Assembly: GCF_015680405.1 (NCBI RefSeq)
Contig: NZ_JADLJS010000004.1
Span: 124,001 to 188,000, forward strand
From: Pseudomonas pudica
Lineage (GTDB): Bacteria; Pseudomonadota; Gammaproteobacteria; Pseudomonadales; Pseudomonadaceae
DNA: 64,000 nucleotides
Reading direction: 5' to 3'
In this document: positions 1 to 9,391 of the stretch, in pieces
Layout: each line of letters starts with the position of its first letter
How positions within the stretch are numbered: position 1 is the stretch's first letter
Made by a program: the position numbers and the translations under genes
The notes under the pieces: model-generated
What the model was told of the DNA's origin: nothing
Databases searched by the model: none
What the model saw: only the letters and a program-made list of their open reading frames with translations

Positions 1-490
1 GGGCCAGGCGGTAGTCGGTGAGCTTGCGGGTGATCAGCAGGTCGGCGCTGGGCCGTTCCAGGTGGATGCTGATCTCTGCCTCTCGGTTGAGGATGCTGAC
101 GAAGCGCGGTACCGCCACCAGTTCCACTTCCAGGCCGGGATAGCGCTCGAACAGCGCATTCATGCGCGGGGTGAAGAACATGATGCCGATGCCTTCGGTC
201 ACCCCCAGGCGAATCTTGCCGAGCGGCGTGATGGCTTGGGTGATTTCTTCCTGTGCCAGCAGGGCGACGTTTTCCATGGCTTCTGCGTGCTTGAGAAGAG
301 CTTGGCCCGAGGGCGTCAGTTCATAGCCCTGGGCATGCTGCACGAACAGTGCGGTACCCAGGCTTTGCTCGATGCTCTCGATGTGCCGGGCAACGGTGCT
401 GTGAGTGGTGTTGAGGCGCTTGGCGGCGGTAAGCAGGCGCCCGCTGCGCTGCAACTCGAGGAAATAACGCAGATCGTTCCAGTCGAACAT
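1..490 (-). CDS. LysR-family transcriptional regulator (C-terminus beyond window)
   Basis: The reverse strand reads from an ATG at 490 to the window edge, giving 163 codons with no stop, so the gene is cut at its 3' end. The N-terminus (MFDWNDLRYFLELQRSGRLL) begins a typical LysR winged helix-turn-helix over about residues 1-60, including the TAAKRLNTTHSTVARHIESIE recognition region. A linker and the start of the effector-binding domain (GKIRLGVTEGIG) follow. It is divergent from the GMC oxidoreductase gene across 178 bp, the usual arrangement for a LysR regulator and its target, so control of that gene is likely. The effector is unknown. Confidence 0.9.
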   Translation of the reverse strand, partial: MFDWNDLRYFLELQRSGRLLTAAKRLNTTHSTVARHIESIEQSLGTALFVQHAQGYELTPSGQALLKHAEAMENVALLAQEEITQAITPLGKIRLGVTEGIGIMFFTPRMNALFERYPGLEVELVAVPRFVSILNREAEISIHLERPSADLLITRKLTDYRLA

Positions 491-515
491 GCTGATCCTT
501 TTTGGCAGTTCGTTC

Positions 516-549
516 CGGCCTCTTCGCGGACACGCCCGCGAAGAGGCCG
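516..549. repeat. Single REP-type palindrome
   Basis: A perfect 14-bp stem (516-529 with 536-549) surrounds a 6-base loop. The arm reads CGGCCTCTTCGCGG, the core of the common P. putida REP element. Unlike most REP pairs in this window, it lies between two divergent genes rather than behind a gene end. Confidence 0.8.
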
Positions 550-596
550 TTACAGACTTGCCACTGTGCTAAAACGCACAGCGGCTGCGCGAAATC

Positions 597-613
597 TCGT
601 GTTTCCTCCACGA
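597..613. promoter_or_regulatory. Candidate LysR operator upstream of the GMC gene
   Basis: TCGTG (597-601) and CACGA (609-613) form a dyad separated by seven bases, with partly symmetric A/T-rich flanks. It sits 55 bp upstream of the GMC start codon in the divergent intergenic region. The size suits a LysR-type site. That the neighbouring LysR protein binds here is inference. Confidence 0.35.
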
Positions 614-668
614 AATTACTCACTAAGATGGATCGGGACAAGAATAATAATCAGGCCCGAGGTTGCAC

Positions 669-2315
669 ATGCCATCAGCCGATTCTGTCTTCGACTACGT
701 GGTCGTGGGGGCCGGGCCCGCCGGTTGCCTGCTGGCCAATCGTTTGTCCGCCGACCCTTCCTGCCGCGTGCTGCTGCTGGAGGCGGGTGGCCGCGACAAC
801 TATCCCTGGATCCATATCCCCGTCGGTTACCTCTATTGCATCGGCAACCCACGCACCGATTGGTGCTTCAAGACCGAGGCGCAGCCCGGCCTGGGCGGTC
901 GCGCGCTGGGCTATCCACGCGGCAAGGTTTTGGGTGGCTGCTCCTCGATCAACGGCATGATCTACATGCGCGGCCAGGCCGCCGACTACGACCTTTGGGC
1001 CGAGCAAGGCAACGACGGCTGGGCCTGGAAGGACGTACTGCCGCTGTTCAAGGCCAGCGAAAGCCACTTTGCCGGCGCCAACGAGCACCACGGTGGTGAT
1101 GGTGAATGGCGGGTCGAGCGACAGCGCTACAGCTGGCCGATCCTCGATGCCTTCCGTGATGCCGCCGAGCAGAGCGGCATCGGCAAGGTCGATGACTTCA
1201 ATACCGGCGACAACCAGGGGTGTGGATATTTCCAGGTCAACCAGCGCAGCGGTGTGCGCTGGAACGCTTCCAAGGCTTTCCTGCGGCCGATCAAGAACCG
1301 CCCAAACCTCACCGTGCTGACTGGCGTTCAGGTTGACCAGGTGCTGCTCAACAACACCCGTGCGCGGGCAGTAAAGGCATTCTGGCAGGGTGCCTGGCAC
1401 GAGTTTGCGGCACGTCGCGAGATCATCCTCTGCGCGGGCGCTGTGGGCTCTCCCGGTATCCTGCAACGCTCCGGCATCGGTCCACGGCAGCTACTGGAAA
1501 GTCTGGGTATTGGCGTGCGTCATGACATGCCAGGCGTTGGCGGCAATCTGCAGGATCACCTGCAGCTGCGCCTGATCTACCAGATCCGCAATACCCGTAC
1601 CCTGAACCAGATGGCCAACAGCCTGTGGGGCAAGATGGGCATGGGCTTGCGCTACCTCTATGATCGCAGTGGCCCGCTGGCTATGGCGCCGAGTCAGTTG
1701 GGCGCATTCGTGCGTTCAAGCTCGGAGCAGGCCACCGCCAACCTGCAGTACCACGTGCAGCCGCTGTCACTTGAGCGCTTCGGCGAGCCGCTGCACAGGT
1801 TCCCGGCCTTTACCGCCTCGGTATGCAACCTGCGCCCGGCCAGCCGCGGGCGTATCGATATCCGCAGCAGCGACATGAACAGCACTCCGCTGATCGACCC
1901 CAACTATCTCAGCGACCCCCAGGACCTACGCGTCGCCGCCGACTCCATTCGCCTTACCCGACGTATCGTCCAGGCCTCTGCCCTCGCTGCGTTCGACCCG
2001 AAGGAATACCTGCCGGGCCCAGCCCTGCAAACCGAAGAAGAGCTGTTCGAAGCCGCCGGCAAGATCGGCACCACCATCTTCCACCCGGTAGGCACCTGCC
2101 GCATGGGCAATGGCGAACTGGACGTTGTGGATAACCAGTTGCGCGTACACGGCATCCCTGGCCTGCGCGTGGCGGACGCATCGATCATGCCGCAGATCAC
2201 CTCTGGCAATACCTGTTCACCCACCCTGATGATCGCCGAGAAGGCGGCGCAACTGATCCTCAAAGGAGCTGCGACCCAGACCTATCTGAACGAAGACGCG
2301 ATACCGACGCCCTGA
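669..2315 (+). CDS. GMC-family FAD-dependent oxidoreductase (choline/alcohol dehydrogenase-like)
   Basis: The 548-residue product is a glucose-methanol-choline flavoprotein. The FAD-binding VVVGAGPAGCLLANRL lies near residues 10-25. The first GMC signature (GGCSSINGMIYMRG) is near 85 and the second (GAVGSPGILQRSGIGP) near 258. The C-terminal catalytic block HPVGTCRMG has its His near residue 472 and is followed by a SGNT Asn motif. The ATG at 669 has GAGG about seven bases upstream and is preferred over an upstream in-frame TTG at 663. Choline dehydrogenase is a common label for such proteins, but long-chain and aromatic alcohol dehydrogenases share these motifs, so the substrate is open. An MHS transporter follows on the same strand and a LysR gene is divergent, which suggests a small catabolic module. 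Confidence 0.88.
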   Translation: MPSADSVFDYVVVGAGPAGCLLANRLSADPSCRVLLLEAGGRDNYPWIHIPVGYLYCIGNPRTDWCFKTEAQPGLGGRALGYPRGKVLGGCSSINGMIYMRGQAADYDLWAEQGNDGWAWKDVLPLFKASESHFAGANEHHGGDGEWRVERQRYSWPILDAFRDAAEQSGIGKVDDFNTGDNQGCGYFQVNQRSGVRWNASKAFLRPIKNRPNLTVLTGVQVDQVLLNNTRARAVKAFWQGAWHEFAARREIILCAGAVGSPGILQRSGIGPRQLLESLGIGVRHDMPGVGGNLQDHLQLRLIYQIRNTRTLNQMANSLWGKMGMGLRYLYDRSGPLAMAPSQLGAFVRSSSEQATANLQYHVQPLSLERFGEPLHRFPAFTASVCNLRPASRGRIDIRSSDMNSTPLIDPNYLSDPQDLRVAADSIRLTRRIVQASALAAFDPKEYLPGPALQTEEELFEAAGKIGTTIFHPVGTCRMGNGELDVVDNQLRVHGIPGLRVADASIMPQITSGNTCSPTLMIAEKAAQLILKGAATQTYLNEDAIPTP

Positions 2316-2413
2316 ACGAGGGTGCGTGCAGTACCGGCAGCTGGCGGTCAGAAGCTGCCGACAGTGGAACAACAAGAATAATCACTGTGGCCTGCGGGCC
2401 GAGGACAGCAACG

Positions 2414-4033
2414 ATGTCGGATTACATCCAAGAGCAGGGTGCGGCGGCCAGCAGCTCCAACCGTCGTGAAGAACGCAAGATCATTTTCGCGTCATCCCTC
2501 GGGACAGTTTTCGAGTGGTATGACTTTTTTCTCTATGGGGCGCTGGCAGCGGTCATCAGCAAGCAGTTCTTCGCTGGCGTGAACGACACCACTGCCTTCA
2601 TCTTTGCCCTCATGGCCTTTGCCGCTGGCTTCCTGGTGCGGCCGTTTGGTGCGCTGGTGTTCGGCCGCCTGGGCGACATGATCGGGCGCAAGTACACTTT
2701 TCTGGTCACTATCGTGCTGATGGGCCTATCCACCTTTGCGGTGGGGCTGTTGCCCACCTATGCCAGCATTGGCATCGCGGCACCGATCATCCTGGTGGTC
2801 CTGCGCATGCTGCAAGGGCTGGCGCTGGGTGGTGAATACGGCGGTGCGGCCACCTATGTTGCCGAGCATGCGCCACCCGGCAAACGCGGCTTCCACACTG
2901 GTTTCATCCAGTCCACCGCTACCCTCGGCCTGTTGTTGTCGCTGGTGGTGGTGCTGGGCAGCCGTTATATAAGCGGCGACCAATTCGAAACCTGGGGCTG
3001 GCGCCTGCCGTTCCTGCTGTCGATCGTGCTGCTGGCGATTTCTACCTGGATCCGCATGAGCATGCATGAGTCGCCGGCGTTCGTGAAAATGAAGGCCCAA
3101 GGCAAGGTCAGCAAGTCGCCGATCCGGGAGTCGTTCACTTCCTGGCCGAACCTGAAAGTGGTGCTCACCGCGCTGTTCAGCATCAACGCCGGGCAGGCCG
3201 TGACCTTTTACACGGCGCAATTCTATGTGCTGTTCTTCATGACCCAGATGCTGAAGATGGACCCGGCGCAGGCCAACACCCTGCTGATCATCAGCGTGGT
3301 GATTGGTGCGCCGTTCTTCGTGTTCTTTGGCTGGTTGTCCGACCGTATTGGTCGCAAGCCGATCCTGATGCTCGGCCTGCTGCTGGCCACGGTGCTTTAT
3401 TTCCCGATGTTCAAAGCGCTGAGCCACTACGCCAACCCACAGATCGACGCGGCCAGCCGCCAGGCGCCGATCGTGGTCACTGCCGACCCGCAAGGCTGCA
3501 CCTTCCAGTTCGACCCGGTGGGCAAAGCGCGTTTCGACAGCCCGTGCGACAGGGTCAAGACCTTCCTGGTCAAGCAGGGCCTGCCTTACAGCTCGGTCGA
3601 TGTGGCCGGCAGCGATGTAGTGGTGAACATCGGCGACAAGACCATCAACGGCTTCGACGAAGCGGCCATGCGTGCGGCGGTGGAACAGGCTGGCTACCCG
3701 GCCAAGGCCGACCCTGGGCAGGTCAATCAAGTGATGGTGGTGGTGTTGATCGTGGCGATGATACTGATCGCGACCATGACCTATGGCCCGCTGGCGGCGG
3801 TGATGGTCGAGCTGTTCCCGACTCGTATCCGCTACACCTCGATGTCACTGCCCTATCACATTGGCAACGGCTGGTTCGGTGGCTTCCTGCCAACGGTGTC
3901 GTTCGCACTGGTGGTGTATACCGGGGATATCTTCTACGGGCTGTGGTACCCGGTGCTGGTGACCGGGGTCAGCCTGGTGGTGGGGATCTTCTGCCTGAAA
4001 GAAACCAAGGATGTGGATATCGACAAGATCTGA
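2414..4033 (+). CDS. MHS-type major facilitator transporter with a large soluble insertion
   Basis: The 539-residue membrane protein belongs to the metabolite:H+ symporter branch of MFS. It carries the N-terminal signature SLGTVFEWYDFFLYG, the loop motif GRLGDMIGRKYTF and a second copy in DRIGRKPILML. The ATG at 2414 is preceded by a GAGG-containing ribosome site, so an upstream in-frame GTG at 2387 is unlikely. Residues of about 337-436 form a hydrophilic segment of about 100 residues between membrane helices, with two Cys residues and a VDVAGSDVVVNIGDKTINGF stretch. This is longer than the usual loop, and the product is about 100 residues longer than ProP or KgtP-type relatives. It follows the GMC gene by 98 bp and may import that enzyme's substrate. 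The substrate is not predictable from sequence. Confidence 0.88.
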   Translation: MSDYIQEQGAAASSSNRREERKIIFASSLGTVFEWYDFFLYGALAAVISKQFFAGVNDTTAFIFALMAFAAGFLVRPFGALVFGRLGDMIGRKYTFLVTIVLMGLSTFAVGLLPTYASIGIAAPIILVVLRMLQGLALGGEYGGAATYVAEHAPPGKRGFHTGFIQSTATLGLLLSLVVVLGSRYISGDQFETWGWRLPFLLSIVLLAISTWIRMSMHESPAFVKMKAQGKVSKSPIRESFTSWPNLKVVLTALFSINAGQAVTFYTAQFYVLFFMTQMLKMDPAQANTLLIISVVIGAPFFVFFGWLSDRIGRKPILMLGLLLATVLYFPMFKALSHYANPQIDAASRQAPIVVTADPQGCTFQFDPVGKARFDSPCDRVKTFLVKQGLPYSSVDVAGSDVVVNIGDKTINGFDEAAMRAAVEQAGYPAKADPGQVNQVMVVVLIVAMILIATMTYGPLAAVMVELFPTRIRYTSMSLPYHIGNGWFGGFLPTVSFALVVYTGDIFYGLWYPVLVTGVSLVVGIFCLKETKDVDIDKI

Positions 4034-4055
4034 CGGTTGGCACGGGCTTCTTGTT

Positions 4056-4164
4056 GGAGCGGCCTTGTGTCGCGAAAGGGCCGCAAAGCGGCCCCGGGGC
4101 ATCAGCAGTGATGCACAAATTGCTGGGGCTGCCTTGCAGCCCTTTCGCGACACAAGGCCGCTCC
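4056..4164. repeat. Inverted REP pair (GGAGCGGCC/TTGTGTCGCGA family)
   Basis: A perfect 25-bp inverted repeat (4056-4080 with 4140-4164) encloses 59 bases that contain further GC-rich dyads (AAAGCGGCC, GGGGCTGCCTTGCAGCCC). The same family occurs at 35226-35300. It lies behind the MFS gene and in front of the terminator. Confidence 0.85.
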
Positions 4165-4199
4165 TACACCGATCACCAACACCCGCATGAGTCCATAAA

Positions 4200-4224
4200 A
4201 AAACCGGCTGTAAAAGCCGGTTTT
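4200..4224. terminator. Rho-independent terminator between convergent genes
   Basis: A perfect 10-bp stem AAAACCGGCT/AGCCGGTTTT (4200-4209 with 4215-4224) has a 5-base loop, an A-run before it and a T-run after it, so it can work in both directions. It lies between the plus-strand MFS gene and the minus-strand acyltransferase. Confidence 0.85.
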
Positions 4225-4342
4225 CTTATGCCTCAAAAAAACTTATGCACGATTTTCAGAAAAATGTCATACGCAGAAATAAATAGCTAATTCAAAGACT
4301 TAGCGATCACTTCAGGGTTTTAATCCAAAAACAGTTCACAAG

Positions 4343-4351
4343 TTATCCACA
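4343..4351. promoter_or_regulatory. DnaA-box 9-mer (TTATCCACA), intergenic
   Basis: This is a perfect TTATCCACA just downstream of the acyltransferase stop codon. It is one of 17 such 9-mers in the window, of which this is one of the few outside genes. Binding by DnaA is inference from the consensus only. Confidence 0.45.
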
Positions 4352-4356
4352 GATGA

Positions 4357-5127
4357 TCAAGCCATCTGCTCTTGGGGCTTTTCCTCTGCCGGCGGCAGCG
4401 AACCCATGGCCCGCTGGGTCGCTTCGTTCCACGCCGCGGCGCGGTCGTTGAGCTCGGCGATGGCCCGTGGTCCGGTGCCGTTGGCGTACATCGGTTCGCC
4501 AATCACCACCTCGATCGTGCCAGCGCGCTTGCCCCAGCCGGTCTTCGGCCAGAACTTGCCGGCATTATGGGCAATCGGCAGCACCGGCAGCCCGGCATTC
4601 ACTGCCAGCGCGGTACCGCCACGCGAGAACTTGCCCATGGTGCCGAATGGCACGCGGGTGCCTTCCGGGAAGATCAGCACCCAGGTCTTCTGCTTGAGCA
4701 GCTCGTCACCCTTGCTGGCTACCTGGCGCAGGGCTTCCTTGGGGTTATCGCGGTTGATCGCTATAGGCCGCAGCATGGCCATGGCCCAACCGAAGAACGG
4801 CACGTACAGCAACTCGCGTTTGAGCACCTGGCTCAGCGGCGAGAAATACTGGGACAGGAAGAAGGTTTCCCACGTGCTCTGGTGGTTGGACAGAATCACG
4901 CAAGGTTCAGCAGGCACGTTTTCGGCGCCAGTGATCCTGTAGTCGATACCCAGGATGGTGCGCACAAGGAACAACGCGCAACGGCACCAGTACACGTTGA
5001 TGAACTTGTAGCGCTTGGGGAATGACAGGAAAGGCGCGACGAAGAAGCTCAGCGAGCACCACAGCAGCGAACTGGTGCCCAGCAGCAGGTAAAAAAGAAA
5101 GATTCTGATCGCCTGCAGGATCGACAT
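4357..5127 (-). CDS. 1-acyl-sn-glycerol-3-phosphate acyltransferase (PlsC family)
   Basis: The 256-residue membrane-associated acyltransferase has an N-terminal hydrophobic anchor of about 30 residues (FLFYLLLGTSSLLWCSLSFF). It carries the PlsC motifs NHQSTWE, with the catalytic His and Glu in place of the usual Asp, and FPEGTRVPFG for phosphate and acceptor binding. The family transfers an acyl chain to lysophosphatidate in phospholipid synthesis. Pseudomonas has several paralogs, so this may not be the main PlsC. An in-frame ATG 15 bases further upstream (5142) is the alternative start, and neither has a strong ribosome site. It lies 61 bp downstream of gmhB on the same strand, in the glyQS-gmhB run. 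Confidence 0.88.
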   Translation of the reverse strand: MSILQAIRIFLFYLLLGTSSLLWCSLSFFVAPFLSFPKRYKFINVYWCRCALFLVRTILGIDYRITGAENVPAEPCVILSNHQSTWETFFLSQYFSPLSQVLKRELLYVPFFGWAMAMLRPIAINRDNPKEALRQVASKGDELLKQKTWVLIFPEGTRVPFGTMGKFSRGGTALAVNAGLPVLPIAHNAGKFWPKTGWGKRAGTIEVVIGEPMYANGTGPRAIAELNDRAAAWNEATQRAMGSLPPAEEKPQEQMA

Positions 5128-5188
5128 AGTGGCTTGTACCATTGCGGGGCATGCCCGCCTGAGAAAAATGCGCCCGAAGGCGCACTGT

Positions 5189-5716
5189 TTAAATTAGTTC
5201 TCTGGCGATAGCTGCCAGATCGTCGAAAATCAGTGTAGTTTCCGGGACGCCTTTTTCCAGGGTCCGCTCGCCCTTGCCGGTTTTTACCAGCACGGGTTGT
5301 GCACCGACGGCCAGGGCGGCCTCTAGGTCACCTTTGCTGTCGCCAACGAACCAGACGCCTTCCAGGCCGACCTGGTAATGCTGGGCAATCGCTCGCAGCA
5401 TGCCAGGCTTGGGCTTGCGGCAATCGCAGCCTTCGTCCGGCCCGTGCGGGCAATACACGATGTGGCCCACCTCGCCACCCTGCTCAGCCACCAGCGCGCG
5501 CAGGCGCGCGTGCATGGCCTCGAGGGTGGCCAGAGCATAATAGCCACGGGCAATGCCGGACTGGTTGGTGGCTACGGCCACCGTCCAGCCCGCCTTGCTC
5601 AACTGCGCGATCGCTTCGACCGAGCCAGGGATCGGCACCCACTCGTCCAGCGTCTTGATGTAGGCGTCGGAGTCATGGTTGATGACTCCGTCACGGTCGA
5701 GAATCAGCAGTTTCAA
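5189..5716 (-). CDS. gmhB: D-glycero-beta-D-manno-heptose 1,7-bisphosphate 7-phosphatase
   Basis: The 175-residue HAD phosphatase starts with the nucleophile motif DRDGVIN and has the family's zinc-binding loop CPHGPDEGCDCRKPKPG, which separates GmhB from other small HAD enzymes. The late acidic motif is GDSKGDLEAA. It removes the C7 phosphate from heptose bisphosphate in the cytoplasm, a step in making ADP-heptose for the lipopolysaccharide inner core. The length is normal for the family. It sits three bases after glyS, so the two are probably co-transcribed, and a lipid acyltransferase follows. Confidence 0.95.
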   Translation of the reverse strand: MKLLILDRDGVINHDSDAYIKTLDEWVPIPGSVEAIAQLSKAGWTVAVATNQSGIARGYYALATLEAMHARLRALVAEQGGEVGHIVYCPHGPDEGCDCRKPKPGMLRAIAQHYQVGLEGVWFVGDSKGDLEAALAVGAQPVLVKTGKGERTLEKGVPETTLIFDDLAAIARELI

Positions 5717-5719
5717 GGC

Positions 5720-7771
5720 TTACCCCAGCAGCGAAATATCGGCCACGCCCAGGAACAGGCCGCGCAGGCGGCTGAGCAGGGCATAACGGTTGGCGCGTAC
5801 CTTGGCATCCTCCGCGTTGACCATCACCGCCTCGAAGAAGGCGTCGACCGGGTCACGCAGGGCCGCCAGGCGGGCCAGCGACTCGCTGTACTGGCGTGCA
5901 GCAGCCATGGGTTGCACGGCCTGGTCGGCCTGCTGGATGGCCGAATACAGGGAGAACTCGTTGGCGTTGTCGAAGTACTTCGGCTCGACATGATCGGCGA
6001 TGGCGCCTTCGGCCTTGCTCAGCAGGTTCGACACGCGCTTGTTCACTGCGGCCAGAGCCTCGGCTTCCGGCAGCTTGCGGAAGGCTTGTACAGCCTGCAC
6101 GCGCTGGTCGAAGTCCAGGGCAGAACCTGGCTGCAGGGCACGTACCGACAGGTAGGTGGCCACATCGATGCCTTCGTCTTCGTAACGCGCACGCAGGCGG
6201 TCGAAGATGAACTCCAGCACCTGTTCGGCCAGGCCGGCGGCCTTGACCTTGGCGCCGAACTGCTTGACCGCGAACTCGACCGCACCGGTCAGGTCCAGGT
6301 CCAGCTGCTTCTCGATCAAGATACGCAGCACGCCCAGTGCGGCACGGCGCAGGGCGTACGGGTCTTTGCTGCCGGTAGGCAGCATGCCGATGCCGAAGAT
6401 GCCGACCAAGGTGTCGAGCTTGTCGGCGATGGCCACGGCGGCACCGGTGAGGGTCTGCGGCAGCTCGGCGCCAGCACCGCGCGGCATGTACTGCTCGTTC
6501 AGGGCAAGGGCAACGTCTTCCGGCTCACCGTCGTTGAGCGCGTAGTAGTAACCGGCAACACCCTGCATTTCAGGGAATTCGCCGACCATCTCGGTGGCCA
6601 GGTCGCACTTCGACAGCAGGCCCGCACGGCCTGCGCGCTGGGCGTCGCCGCCGATCAGCGGGGCGATGAAGGCAGCCAGCCTGGAAACGCGCTCGGCCTT
6701 GTCGTACACGGTACCCAGTTGAGCCTGGAACACCACGTTCTTCAGGCGCTCGTTGAAGGTTTCCAGCGGCTGCTTCTTGTCCTGCTTGAAGAAGAACTCG
6801 GCATCGGTCAGGCGTGGGCGCACGACCTTCTCGTTGCCTTGCACGATCTGCTTCGGGTCGCGGCTCTCGACGTTGGCCACGGTGATGAAGCGCGGCAGCA
6901 GTTTGCCTTCGCTGTCCAGCAGGCAGAAGTACTTCTGGTTGTCCTGCATGGTGGTGATCAGGGCTTCCTGTGGCACTTCGAGGAAACGCTCCTCGAACGA
7001 GCACACCAGCGGCACCGGCCATTCGACCAGGGCGGTCACTTCGTCCAGCAGCGCCGGCGGCACGATGGCGCTGCCTTCCTGCTGCATGGCCAGTTCGGCG
7101 GTACGCTTGCTGATCAGCTCGCGGCGCTCTGCGAAGTCGGCCAGCACGTAGGCTTTGCGCAGGTCTTCGACGTAGTTGGCCGGGGTGGTGATGACCACGT
7201 TTTCCGGGTGGTGGAAGCGGTGGCCACGGGATTCACGGCCGGCCTTCTGCGACAGGATGGTGCAGTCGACCACCTGATCGCCCAGCAGCATCACCAGCCA
7301 TTGGGTCGGGCGCACGAACTCTTCACGGCTGGCCGCCCAGCGCATGCGCTTGGGGATCGGCAGGTCGTTGAGCGAATCTTCGACGATAGTCGGCAGCAAG
7401 CCGGTGGTGGCCTTGCCCGGGATGTGCTGGGAGAAGCGCAGCTTGGCGCCGGTCTGGTCGATTTCCGACAGTTCCACACCGCATTTCTTGGCAAAGCCCA
7501 AGGCAGCCTGGGTCGGTTCGCCGTCTTTGAAAGCAGCCTGCAGGGGCGGGCCGTCGATATTGATGCTGCGGTCAGGCTGCTGCACGTCCAGCTGGCGAAT
7601 CAGCACGGCCAGGCGACGCGGCGCGGCGTAAACTTGCTTGCCGGTGTAGTTCAGGCCAGCGGCCTGCAGGCCTTTCTCGATACCAGCCAGGAAGGCTTCG
7701 CCGAGGCTGGCGAGGGCCTTCGGTGGCAGCTCTTCGGTGCCCAGTTCTACCAGGAAATCTTGAGCACTCAT
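5720..7771 (-). CDS. glyS: Glycine-tRNA ligase beta subunit
   Basis: The 683-residue product begins [20 protein letters not shown], the standard start of bacterial GlyS. It has the HD-like and tRNA-binding regions expected of the alpha2beta2 glycyl-tRNA synthetase, ending with the anticodon-binding domain ([21 protein letters not shown]). Together with GlyQ it charges tRNA-Gly with glycine using ATP. Its ATG overlaps the glyQ stop codon in an ATGA arrangement, which indicates translational coupling. A very long open frame on the opposite strand (5378-7858) is a codon-bias shadow of this gene. Confidence 0.97.
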   Translation of the reverse strand: MSAQDFLVELGTEELPPKALASLGEAFLAGIEKGLQAAGLNYTGKQVYAAPRRLAVLIRQLDVQQPDRSINIDGPPLQAAFKDGEPTQAALGFAKKCGVELSEIDQTGAKLRFSQHIPGKATTGLLPTIVEDSLNDLPIPKRMRWAASREEFVRPTQWLVMLLGDQVVDCTILSQKAGRESRGHRFHHPENVVITTPANYVEDLRKAYVLADFAERRELISKRTAELAMQQEGSAIVPPALLDEVTALVEWPVPLVCSFEERFLEVPQEALITTMQDNQKYFCLLDSEGKLLPRFITVANVESRDPKQIVQGNEKVVRPRLTDAEFFFKQDKKQPLETFNERLKNVVFQAQLGTVYDKAERVSRLAAFIAPLIGGDAQRAGRAGLLSKCDLATEMVGEFPEMQGVAGYYYALNDGEPEDVALALNEQYMPRGAGAELPQTLTGAAVAIADKLDTLVGIFGIGMLPTGSKDPYALRRAALGVLRILIEKQLDLDLTGAVEFAVKQFGAKVKAAGLAEQVLEFIFDRLRARYEDEGIDVATYLSVRALQPGSALDFDQRVQAVQAFRKLPEAEALAAVNKRVSNLLSKAEGAIADHVEPKYFDNANEFSLYSAIQQADQAVQPMAAARQYSESLARLAALRDPVDAFFEAVMVNAEDAKVRANRYALLSRLRGLFLGVADISLLG

Positions 7772-8715
7772 TGTGCAGCCTCCAGCTTAGCCAACACTTC
7801 GTCACGCAGTTCAGGGGTGGCCATCGGGAAGCCCAGGCGTGCGCGGGCTTGCAGATAGCTTTGCGCCACGTCCCGGGCCAGGGTACGTACACGCAGGATG
7901 TAGCGCTGACGCTCGGTTACCGAGATGGCACGGCGGGCGTCCAGCAGGTTGAAGGTGTGCGAGGCCTTCAGCACCATTTCATAGGTCGGCAGCGGCAGCT
8001 CAAGCTTGATCAGGCGGTTGGCTTCGCTTTCGTAGAAGTCGAACAGCTCGAACAGCTTCTCGACGTTGGCGTGCTCGAAGTTGTAGGTCGACTGCTCTAC
8101 CTCGTTCTGGTGGAACACGTCGCCATAGGTGACCTTGCCGAACGGGCCGTCGGCCCACACCAGGTCGTACACCGAGTCAACGCCCTGGATGTACATGGCC
8201 AGGCGCTCCAGGCCGTAGGTGATTTCACCGGTGACCGGGTAGCACTCGATGCCGCCTACCTGCTGGAAGTAGGTGAACTGAGTGACTTCCATGCCGTTGA
8301 GCCAGATTTCCCAGCCCAGGCCCCAGGCGCCGAGGGTCGGCGATTCCCAGTTGTCTTCGACGAAGCGAATGTCGTGGACCAGCGGGTCCAGACCGATGGC
8401 TTTCAGCGAGCCGAGGTACAGCTCCTGGAAGTTGGCCGGGTTGGGCTTCAGTACCACCTGGAACTGGTAGTAGTGCTGCAGGCGGTTGGGGTTTTCGCCA
8501 TACCGCCCGTCGGCAGGGCGACGGCTAGGCTGCACATAGGCGGCGTTCCAGGTTTCTGGACCCACGGCGCGCAGGAATGTAGCGGTGTGGAAAGTGCCGG
8601 CGCCTACTTCCATATCGTAGGGCTGAAGCACCACACAACCTTGCTCGGCCCAGTAGTTCTGCAGGGCGAGGATCAGGTCTTGGAAGGTACGCACGGCTGG
8701 CGTAGGCTGGCTCAC
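7768..8715 (-). CDS. glyQ: Glycine-tRNA ligase alpha subunit
   Basis: The 315-residue class II catalytic subunit starts (M)[18 protein letters not shown]. It includes the class II motif 2 area ([14 protein letters not shown]) and the conserved [14 protein letters not shown] segment. A GTG start at 8715 is chosen because AGGTGA lies six bases upstream. An in-frame GTG at 8724 would add three residues but would overlap that ribosome site. The subunit activates glycine and works with GlyS. It is the first gene of the glyQ-glyS-gmhB-acyltransferase run and is divergent from tag across 83 bp. Confidence 0.96.
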   Translation of the reverse strand: MSQPTPAVRTFQDLILALQNYWAEQGCVVLQPYDMEVGAGTFHTATFLRAVGPETWNAAYVQPSRRPADGRYGENPNRLQHYYQFQVVLKPNPANFQELYLGSLKAIGLDPLVHDIRFVEDNWESPTLGAWGLGWEIWLNGMEVTQFTYFQQVGGIECYPVTGEITYGLERLAMYIQGVDSVYDLVWADGPFGKVTYGDVFHQNEVEQSTYNFEHANVEKLFELFDFYESEANRLIKLELPLPTYEMVLKASHTFNLLDARRAISVTERQRYILRVRTLARDVAQSYLQARARLGFPMATPELRDEVLAKLEAAQ

Positions 8716-8798
8716 GAAATTCACCTGTATCTGGGGATGCGGATGTAAAGAGCGGGAGTATAACCTGATTCGCCTCGCCCTCTACTCATTGGAGCCTT

Positions 8799-9350
8799 AT
8801 GCCACGCTGCTTTTGGTGTACCGACGATCCGTTGTACCAGGCCTACCATGACCAGGAATGGGGAACGCCCCAGCGTGACCCGGCGTTGCTGTTCGAGATG
8901 CTTTTGCTCGAAGGGTTCCAGGCAGGGCTGTCGTGGATCACCGTATTGCGCAAACGCGAGCGTTATCGCGAGGTGATGCACGGCTTCGATCCGGTGAAAC
9001 TCGCCGTCATGAGCGACGAACGCATCGAGGAGCTGATGCAGGATGCCGGCATCATCCGCAACCGCCTCAAGCTCAAGGCTGCCAGGCGCAATGCCCAGGC
9101 CTGGCTGGCTTTGGACAACCCGGCCGAATGGCTCTGGTCATTCGTCGGTGGTGCGCCGAAGATCAACCACTTCAGGGGCCGCAGCGAGGTGCCAGCGGTT
9201 ACCGATGAAGCCAAGGCTATGAGCAAAGCCCTGCAGAAAGCCGGCTTCACCTTTGTAGGCCCGACTATATGCTATGCCTTCATGCAGGCCACCGGCATGG
9301 TCATGGACCACACCACCGATTGCGATCGCTACGCCGCCTTGCTGCGCTGA
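8799..9350 (+). CDS. tag: DNA-3-methyladenine glycosylase I
   Basis: The 183-residue base-excision repair enzyme removes 3-methyladenine from alkylated DNA. It shows the family's N-terminal zinc-binding segment (RCFWCTDDPLYQAYHDQEWG), the catalytic-pocket Glu in LLLEGFQAGLSWITVLRKRE, and the C-terminal zinc ligands His and Cys in DHTTDCDRY. A GGAG ribosome site precedes the ATG. The length matches E. coli Tag. The next gene follows after 41 bp on the same strand. Confidence 0.96.
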   Translation: MPRCFWCTDDPLYQAYHDQEWGTPQRDPALLFEMLLLEGFQAGLSWITVLRKRERYREVMHGFDPVKLAVMSDERIEELMQDAGIIRNRLKLKAARRNAQAWLALDNPAEWLWSFVGGAPKINHFRGRSEVPAVTDEAKAMSKALQKAGFTFVGPTICYAFMQATGMVMDHTTDCDRYAALLR

Positions 9351-9391
9351 GGGGTTACAATGCGCGCCTTGCTGAAATAAGGAATTCGCCT

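Noticed and set aside
5378..7858. An 826-codon open frame on the plus strand
   Set aside because: It is fully antisense to glyS, gmhB and the end of glyQ, all of which have clear family motifs. High third-position GC keeps the opposite frame open.
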